Notes under the pieces: model-generated | Told to the model about the DNA's origin: nothing | Database searches by the model: none | The model's input: the letters and a program-made list of their open reading frames with translations, nothing else | Position numbers and translations under genes: made by a program | Assembly: GCA_030615175.1 (NCBI GenBank) | Contig: JAUWZX010000002.1 | Location: forward strand, 62,001-126,000 | DNA from: Candidatus Parvarchaeota archaeon | Lineage (GTDB): Archaea; Nanobdellota; Nanobdellia; WJKC01 | DNA length: 64,000 bases | Reading direction: 5' to 3' | Shown here: positions 58,193 through 64,000 of the stretch, in pieces | Numbering within the stretch: position 1 is the first letter of the stretch | Layout: the number at the start of each line of letters is the position of its first letter

Positions 58193-58761
58193 TCAATCAG
58201 CCTCCTGGCCCTGTCAAGTCTTTCCTTAACCTCACTCTTCCTTTTATCCCTGTCAGTAATCCTTGTCTTGCCTGAATACTGCATTAACTCCCACTCAGAG
58301 ATGCCGAGTAATTCAGCCACTTTTCTTAACGAAACGCCATGCTCGTAAATCTTAACACCCTTCTTTAGTTTAGCCTTATGAAGCACGAAGTCAGCGTACT
58401 CCATGAATGACTTGTCTAACTTCATCACTGCCCGCTCAATCCTGTTAAAAGATGTTAGTAATTTCTTCTCATCATTACTCATTAACGCTTCCTTAGCCCT
58501 CCTTAACTCAGGCGCCAAGACTTTTTGGAATGCCTCCCACTTCCTCTGCTGGTAATGCTTCCTCTTTCCCTTATCAATTACTTTGCCTATTGAATAAATA
58601 ATAATGGCTGCCTTGATTGAAACCTGGTCTTGGTAAATACTGGCTGAGTGAATAATGCGATTTGATAATGCTTTTATGGCATCAGCCTTATAATCCCTGT
58701 AAAGAGGCATTAACTCTTCAAGTATTACAATCAAGTCCTTGCGCACTGATTCAATAATCAT
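58189..58761 (-). CDS. HTH-containing hypothetical protein coupled to PIN-like gene
   Basis: GVSLRKVAELLGISEWELMQYSGKTRITD; 4-nt overlap with downstream PIN-like ORF. Confidence 0.6.
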   Translation of the reverse strand: MIIESVRKDLIVILEELMPLYRDYKADAIKALSNRIIHSASIYQDQVSIKAAIIIYSIGKVIDKGKRKHYQQRKWEAFQKVLAPELRRAKEALMSNDEKKLLTSFNRIERAVMKLDKSFMEYADFVLHKAKLKKGVKIYEHGVSLRKVAELLGISEWELMQYSGKTRITDRDKRKSEVKERLDRARRLIE

Positions 58762-58795
58762 AAGGATTAATTATGAACTAATGATTTATATTTCT

Positions 58796-59881
58796 TTATT
58801 TAAAATATAATGTAACTACATCTTCATCCATTAACTTGTGTTTTAAGCCAACTTTCTGTCCAGGGAACTTAGCGGATTTACCCCAGACTTGAGCATTAAT
58901 AAGATTTCCATGACTCTTCCTAATACCCTTAACTACTTCCCTGACAGTAACTTTACCCCTAAGTATTAACGGTTCCTCATAATCAGGCTCAGCGCCTGAC
59001 TTCTTCATGTAAATACGCATAAAACCCAGTACAACCCAAATTCCATCCCTTAACTCATCAAGACCTAGTTCCTTCTCAGCACTAATGAATACTGCATTAG
59101 GGAACTGCTTCTTAATCCTGTGTAATAATGACTTGCTCATCAAGTCAATCTTATTAATTAATAAAAGGACTTTAACGTACTTGCGATTCCTTGATAAAGC
59201 ATCAACTAATCGCTCAAGAGTGAATTTCTCTTTAAGCAATACTTTTGCATTAACGTAGCTGAACTCTCTGAAAACACTTTTAATAGAGTCAACGCTTAAG
59301 TCCTGCTTAACTAATGAATCAATGATTAAGCCGCCCTTAACATCCTTCTTAATAGTGATTCTTGGCGGCGCCTCATCAAGCCTTATGTTAGCATTATATA
59401 ACTCTTTCTTAATGACTGGCAAGCGCTTAACTTTATCATCAAGCATTATTAATATTAAATCTGCATTCCTGACAACACTAATAACTTCCCTGCCCCTGCC
59501 CTTACCAAGAGCTGCTTCCCTAATAATTCCCGGCGCATCAATTAATTGAATGCTCGCGCCATTATAATTCATCATCCCGGGAATTGCCTTAATAGTTGTG
59601 AAATCATAAGGAGCAACCTTTGACTTAGCACTAGTCAAGGCATTAAGTAGTGTTGACTTGCCAACACTAGGGAAACCAATAAGCACTACAGTAGCATCAC
59701 CCCTCTTCTTAACACTATAACCAGGACCGCTCTTCCTGCCTGAAGACTTATGCTCCTTTAAAGCCCTGAGTTTAGACAGCCTTGCAAGCATTGTCCCAAT
59801 GTAATGCTCAGTAGCCTTATTGCGCTTAGTGCGCTTCAATAAATCCTCAGTTTCAGCAATCTGCTCATCAATAGTTGGCAT
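58796..59881 (-). CDS. DRG-like OBG-family GTPase
   Basis: VVLIGFPSVGKSTLLNALTSAKSKVAPYDFTTIKAIPGMM; C-terminal TGS. Confidence 0.95.
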   Translation of the reverse strand: MPTIDEQIAETEDLLKRTKRNKATEHYIGTMLARLSKLRALKEHKSSGRKSGPGYSVKKRGDATVVLIGFPSVGKSTLLNALTSAKSKVAPYDFTTIKAIPGMMNYNGASIQLIDAPGIIREAALGKGRGREVISVVRNADLILIMLDDKVKRLPVIKKELYNANIRLDEAPPRITIKKDVKGGLIIDSLVKQDLSVDSIKSVFREFSYVNAKVLLKEKFTLERLVDALSRNRKYVKVLLLINKIDLMSKSLLHRIKKQFPNAVFISAEKELGLDELRDGIWVVLGFMRIYMKKSGAEPDYEEPLILRGKVTVREVVKGIRKSHGNLINAQVWGKSAKFPGQKVGLKHKLMDEDVVTLYFK

Positions 59882-60043
59882 AATTATTTACTTAACTTAA
59901 GAAGAATTTTTAAAAGTAAGGTTTTTATCATTAATAAACAGGAATAAGCGCGAAAGATTTAAAAATGAATGATTAATTTCATTGAATTAATTCAAGGCTG
60001 AAAAGCCATTTCGCAGTTCAGCACTTGACGAGGTTGTTATTTT

Positions 60044-60499
60044 ATGGCAAGAATGCATCGAAGGAAGAGAGGAAAATCAGGCTCTCATAAACCAGTAATG
60101 AAGGTTAAGCCTGCATGGGTTAAGCACTCAAAGGAAGAAGTAATTGACTTAGTGATTAAACTGGCAAAAAAAGGCAAGAGCATGAGCAAAACAGGATTAA
60201 TATTAAGAGACACTCATGGCATCCCAGACATTAAATTAATAACAGGGAAGTCAGTGAAGACAATACTGGAAAAACATGAATTAAATCCTAAAATACCAGA
60301 AGAATTGCAGAACTTAATAAGGAAAGCAGTTAATCTAAGAAAGCACTTAGAGAATAACAAGCATGACATGCATAACAAGAGGAATCTTCAATTAATTGAA
60401 TCAAAAATTAAAAGACTAGTGAAATATTACAGAAGAACAGGGGAATTACCAAATAACTGGATATACATTCATGAAAAAGCAAAACTACTAATAGAGTGA
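60044..60499 (+). CDS. rps15: 30S ribosomal protein S15
   Basis: [17 protein letters not shown]...[23 protein letters not shown]. Confidence 0.97.
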   Translation: MARMHRRKRGKSGSHKPVMKVKPAWVKHSKEEVIDLVIKLAKKGKSMSKTGLILRDTHGIPDIKLITGKSVKTILEKHELNPKIPEELQNLIRKAVNLRKHLENNKHDMHNKRNLQLIESKIKRLVKYYRRTGELPNNWIYIHEKAKLLIE

Positions 60500-60534
60500 T
60501 TAATGAATGGAATTATTAATATAGTGATTAATGA

Positions 60535-61875
60535 ATGAAAGAATTCAAGAAGGCGCTGACCATGGAAGCCAAGCGCTTCAAGAAATGGCTTAAAAGCGAA
60601 AGCAAGTGGGAAGTTTACTCGCACCTAGATGCTGATGGCATATCAAGCGCTGCAATAATGATTAATTACTTAAAGAATTACTCAATGAATCAGTTCAGGC
60701 TAAGGATTGTCCAGCAATTAGATGACGAAGTGATTAAGGAAATTGAAAAAAGCAAGTTACCAACAATACTATGCGACCTCGGTACAGGGCAGTTAAGCAG
60801 GTTAAAGAAAGCAATTAATAATAATAAGATTGTAATCCTTGACCATCACCAGCCAGAGAAATTACTAAATCATGATAACTTAATACACATTAATCCATGC
60901 CTTCATGGAGTTGATGGAAGTAAAACAATTAGTGCTTCAGGAGTAATTTACTTATTCCTAAAGGAGGCAGGGCTTAACAACCCATTAATGGCTTCAATCG
61001 CTTTAATAGGCGCTAAAGGGGACGGCCAGGACATGAAGGCAGGGCTTAATTACCAGATACTAAAGCAGAGCAGTATTAAGGAGCGCAAGGACTTAAACGT
61101 TTACGGGCATAACCTAAGACCAGTACACAAAGTATTGGAATACTCAAATGATTATGAAATACCAGGAATCACTGGCAATGAGACAAATGCAGTAATGATG
61201 CTTCAAGAATTAGGCATTAAATTAAAAAATGAAGAAACAGGTGAGTGGAGGACGCTAAGCGACTTAACAAGTAATGAAAAACAAAGATTAATCAGCGGAG
61301 TAATAATTAAAAGAAAGAATTTGGATAACCCTGAAGACGTATTCAAAACAGTCTATGAATTCAATATTGGATTAATAAAGAATAATCTTGAAGAATGGAG
61401 TTCAATGCTTAATGCTTGCGGCAGGATGGACAAGCCAAGCACAGGCATTAGCCTGCTGATGGAAGAGGATGACGGTGAAGTAAGCACTGTATTAAGCAAG
61501 TATAGAAGGGAATTGGCTGGCGCGCTTAGATGGATTAATGAAAACAAAGATAAAATATTACTAACCAATAAAGCAGTTTACATAAAAGCCCACTCAGCAA
61601 TACCATTCAAACTAATTGGAACAATATGCTCAATTACAGCCATAAACTCCTTATTTGATAAGGAATTCATTATTGGCATTTCAGAGAAGAACAGTCATGA
61701 ATTAAAGATTAGCGTTCGAAGCAGGAATGATGAATTGAATACGGGCTTAATTCTCAGGCAGGCAGTTAAGGAATTCGGGCAGGGAGGAGGGCACTTAAGG
61801 GTTGGCGGGGCAGTGATTAAGAAAGAATATGAAGCTGAATTCATCAGTAATTTCGAAAGATTATTAAATAGTTAA
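60535..61875 (+). CDS. DHH-family single-strand exonuclease (archaeal RecJ/GAN-like)
   Basis: YSHLDADGISSAAIM, ILDHHQPE, GQGGGHLRVGGAVIK. Confidence 0.9.
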   Translation: MKEFKKALTMEAKRFKKWLKSESKWEVYSHLDADGISSAAIMINYLKNYSMNQFRLRIVQQLDDEVIKEIEKSKLPTILCDLGTGQLSRLKKAINNNKIVILDHHQPEKLLNHDNLIHINPCLHGVDGSKTISASGVIYLFLKEAGLNNPLMASIALIGAKGDGQDMKAGLNYQILKQSSIKERKDLNVYGHNLRPVHKVLEYSNDYEIPGITGNETNAVMMLQELGIKLKNEETGEWRTLSDLTSNEKQRLISGVIIKRKNLDNPEDVFKTVYEFNIGLIKNNLEEWSSMLNACGRMDKPSTGISLLMEEDDGEVSTVLSKYRRELAGALRWINENKDKILLTNKAVYIKAHSAIPFKLIGTICSITAINSLFDKEFIIGISEKNSHELKISVRSRNDELNTGLILRQAVKEFGQGGGHLRVGGAVIKKEYEAEFISNFERLLNS

Positions 61876-61892
61876 TTAATTTCAGTTCCTTT

Positions 61893-62441
61893 ATGGTTAA
61901 GAAGAAGAGAACATGGTTTGAAATTATAAGCCCAAGAATATTTGGAAACATTAAAGTAGGCGAGACTTTAAGTTATGACTCGAAAAGCATTATTGGAAGA
62001 ATTATCACTGTTAATGCAAGGGACTTAACTAATAACTTTAAGAAATCGCATATTAACATTAAATTAATAATTAATAAAGTCAGTGAGAACAAGGTGGAAA
62101 CAAGCATTTATGGTTACGTTGTTCAAAGACAGTACTTACAGAGATTTCTTCAAAAGAAGATGAGCAAGGTTGAATTAATAACTGACACTCAAACATCTGA
62201 CAAGAAGAAAGTCAGGATGAAGTTAATCTCAGCAATTAATGGCAGGATCCAAGCAACGAAGAAGAAATTAATCAGGAACGTTATGGAAAAGGAATTAATC
62301 AAGCTGGTTAATAACATGGACTTGGATAACCTAGTTTTAATGTGCTTGATGAACAAGCTTCAAATAACTCTTTCTAAAAAAATTCATAAGATACATCCAT
62401 TAAAGTTTGTTGAAGTCAGAAGGATTGACTTGCTTAAATAA
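61893..62441 (+). CDS. rps3ae: 30S ribosomal protein S3Ae
   Basis: VKKKRTWFEIISPRIFGNIKVGET. Confidence 0.93.
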   Translation: MVKKKRTWFEIISPRIFGNIKVGETLSYDSKSIIGRIITVNARDLTNNFKKSHINIKLIINKVSENKVETSIYGYVVQRQYLQRFLQKKMSKVELITDTQTSDKKKVRMKLISAINGRIQATKKKLIRNVMEKELIKLVNNMDLDNLVLMCLMNKLQITLSKKIHKIHPLKFVEVRRIDLLK

Positions 62442-63360
62442 TAGGGTTAGGCGCGTTAGGTGAAGCAAGAAGGCAGACTCTTGAAGCAATTTTCTCATTA
62501 ATTAATTCATAACCAAGGAATGATGCAATTCTTAGTGAGAACTCCTTAATTTCTGAATGATAAGGCATGTTATCATAAGGCAGTCTCTTCCTTGCAAAGC
62601 CAACGCTCATGAATGCCTTTGGTTCAACAAAGTCAGGGCGTGCAATACTGATTAATTCAGCATACATCTCAGGATTCTTAAAATTCAAGTCATTGACAAG
62701 GGTTAAGCGGACAACCCTCCTGGTCTTTAAAGTTTTCATTACTTTGAGTGATTCAATTATCTTGTTCCAGGAATTAATTCTTGGAGCGCAAGTCCTGAGG
62801 TAGGTTTCCTCATCAGGTGCTGGAAGCGTTAAGTATAACTGAGTAGGCAACGGCTTTAACTTCCTTAATGCTTCAGGGTTAGTGCCGTTAGTGACTATGA
62901 ACACAGTCATCCCCTTGTTTAAGAATTCACTTACTAACCCGCCAAGCCTTGCATAATCCGCTGGCTCGCCTGCAAGGCTTATAGCAACTTGAGAAGGATT
63001 CCGTGCTTCTCGTAATTTCTCTTCATCAACTCCTGACTTATTATAACCAATTAAGAATTCTCTCTGCGCCTTAATTAATCCTGCAGCTAATTCTCTTGGG
63101 TCATCAATTGTTTTTAATTTTTTAGTAATCGTTGTTTCATGAGGCCTCCAGCAAAACAGGCAGTTATGCTTGCAGTAATGAATGCTTGGAGTGCACTGCA
63201 GGCACCTGTGCGACTTAATGCCATAAAATTCCTGCTTATAGCAATGCCCTTTATTAAATAATGACTTCCTTAACCAAGCACACGGCTTGACTGCGCCGTT
63301 AGTCATGACTAACTTATAACCCTGCTTTCTCAATAATGCTCTCTTAGATTCAAGATTCAT
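62434..63360 (-). CDS. taw1: 4-demethylwyosine synthase TYW1 (radical SAM)
   Basis: SHRCLQCTPSIHYCKHNCLFCWRPHE; AISLAGEPADYARLGGLV. Confidence 0.93.
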   Translation of the reverse strand: MNLESKRALLRKQGYKLVMTNGAVKPCAWLRKSLFNKGHCYKQEFYGIKSHRCLQCTPSIHYCKHNCLFCWRPHETTITKKLKTIDDPRELAAGLIKAQREFLIGYNKSGVDEEKLREARNPSQVAISLAGEPADYARLGGLVSEFLNKGMTVFIVTNGTNPEALRKLKPLPTQLYLTLPAPDEETYLRTCAPRINSWNKIIESLKVMKTLKTRRVVRLTLVNDLNFKNPEMYAELISIARPDFVEPKAFMSVGFARKRLPYDNMPYHSEIKEFSLRIASFLGYELINEKIASRVCLLASPNAPNPII

Positions 63361-63489
63361 GATTATCTAATTAATTTACGCAAGACTTTTTAAGAGTTTT
63401 TATGAAGGAGTATTACGAGAAAAATATTTATAAACCCAGCTTAGCACTATTTTAATTATAAATGTTGCCTTTAAGCCTGTTTAATTTAA

Positions 63490-63594
63490 TGAATAAGAAC
63501 TCAACTCAGTGCTGTAAGTGCGGCAGATTATTAAATTATTCTAATGCAATTGGAGGATTATGTCCTAAGTGCAGCAAGGAATTAAAAGATTGAA
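63490..63594 (+). CDS. Small zinc-ribbon protein
   Basis: MNKNSTQCCKCGRLLNYSNAIGGLCPKCSKELKD*. Confidence 0.5.
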
Positions 63595-63652
63595 AAAACT
63601 TTATAAAACAATTATTACTAATTAAGTAATTATAAGACTGAAGACAAACTTA

Positions 63653-63725
63653 GCGGCTGTAGTCTAGTTGGTTAGGACTTCACCCTGCCACGGTGAGAGC
63701 CCGGGTTCAAATCCCGGCAGCCGCA
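63653..63725 (+). tRNA. tRNA-Gly(GCC)
   Basis: GCGGCTG/CAGCCGC acceptor; TCACC-CTGCCAC-GGTGA anticodon arm; TTCAAAT T-loop. Confidence 0.94.
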
Positions 63726-63781
63726 CATATTCATCACAGGATAATAAAAGATTTATAGAACTTCTTTAATAAATTAATTAA

Positions 63782-64000
63782 ATGAATTTAAACACTATAT
63801 CTAAAAGCAATAAATGGTATTTATTCAAGGTCACTGGTTATTTTAAAGGGTTTAATGAAATGGTTATTACTGATGCTTACTCAATGAATTATTATAACTT
63901 AGAGCCAGGAACTTATGTTAAAATTCATAACTTAAAACAGCATAATGCTCAAAAAGCATTCTTAATAATGACTTACATGAAGAAATATGAATGGAATCTT
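63782..64000 (+). CDS. Hypothetical protein, truncated at window end
   Basis: MNLNTISKSNKWYLFKVTGYFKGFNEMVITDAYSMNYYNLEPGTYVKIHN... open to the last base. Confidence 0.6.
   Translation, partial: MNLNTISKSNKWYLFKVTGYFKGFNEMVITDAYSMNYYNLEPGTYVKIHNLKQHNAQKAFLIMTYMKKYEWNL

Noticed and set aside
1-64000. CRISPR array or restriction/defence island
   Set aside because: No regularly spaced direct repeats, Cas proteins or recognisable restriction/defence genes were found

Overview
AT-rich archaeal chromosome segment, probably from a DPANN-like lineage (inferred from gene content; no rRNA operon is present to confirm it). The backbone is information processing: aIF5B (truncated), S6e, aIF2-gamma, RNA polymerase H/B''/B'/A'/A'', L30e, NusA, S12, S7, EF-2, EF-1A, S10, Kae1/Bud32, S27ae, S24e, Spt4, RpoE', L10e, PEP synthase, DRG-like GTPase, S15, DHH phosphoesterase, S3Ae and TYW1. 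Five tRNAs are present. tRNA-Tyr(GUA) can be folded into a perfect cloverleaf only by removing three separate introns. A C/D-box sRNA candidate lies antisense next to tRNA-Met. Accessory regions: (i) ~3.5-10.4 kb with a 700-aa novel repeat protein, an LRR protein and radical-SAM fragments; (ii) a tRNA-Asp island (~17.4-21.5 kb) with three copies of a 13-bp tRNA 3'-end sequence (att-like) and an mscL gene interrupted by UGA; (iii) an ArsEFG/ArsP-like cluster with an ArsR gene and a perfect operator-like inverted repeat (~21.5-24.4 kb); (iv) a candidate RiPP locus (~27.0-29.7 kb) with a 42-aa precursor absent from the ORF track, a radical SAM/SPASM maturase, a P-loop ATPase and a C39-like protease. 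Recurrent short duplications of gene 3' ends (rpoH, rps10, rps15) are also seen. All assignments are from reading the sequence only; no database search was run.
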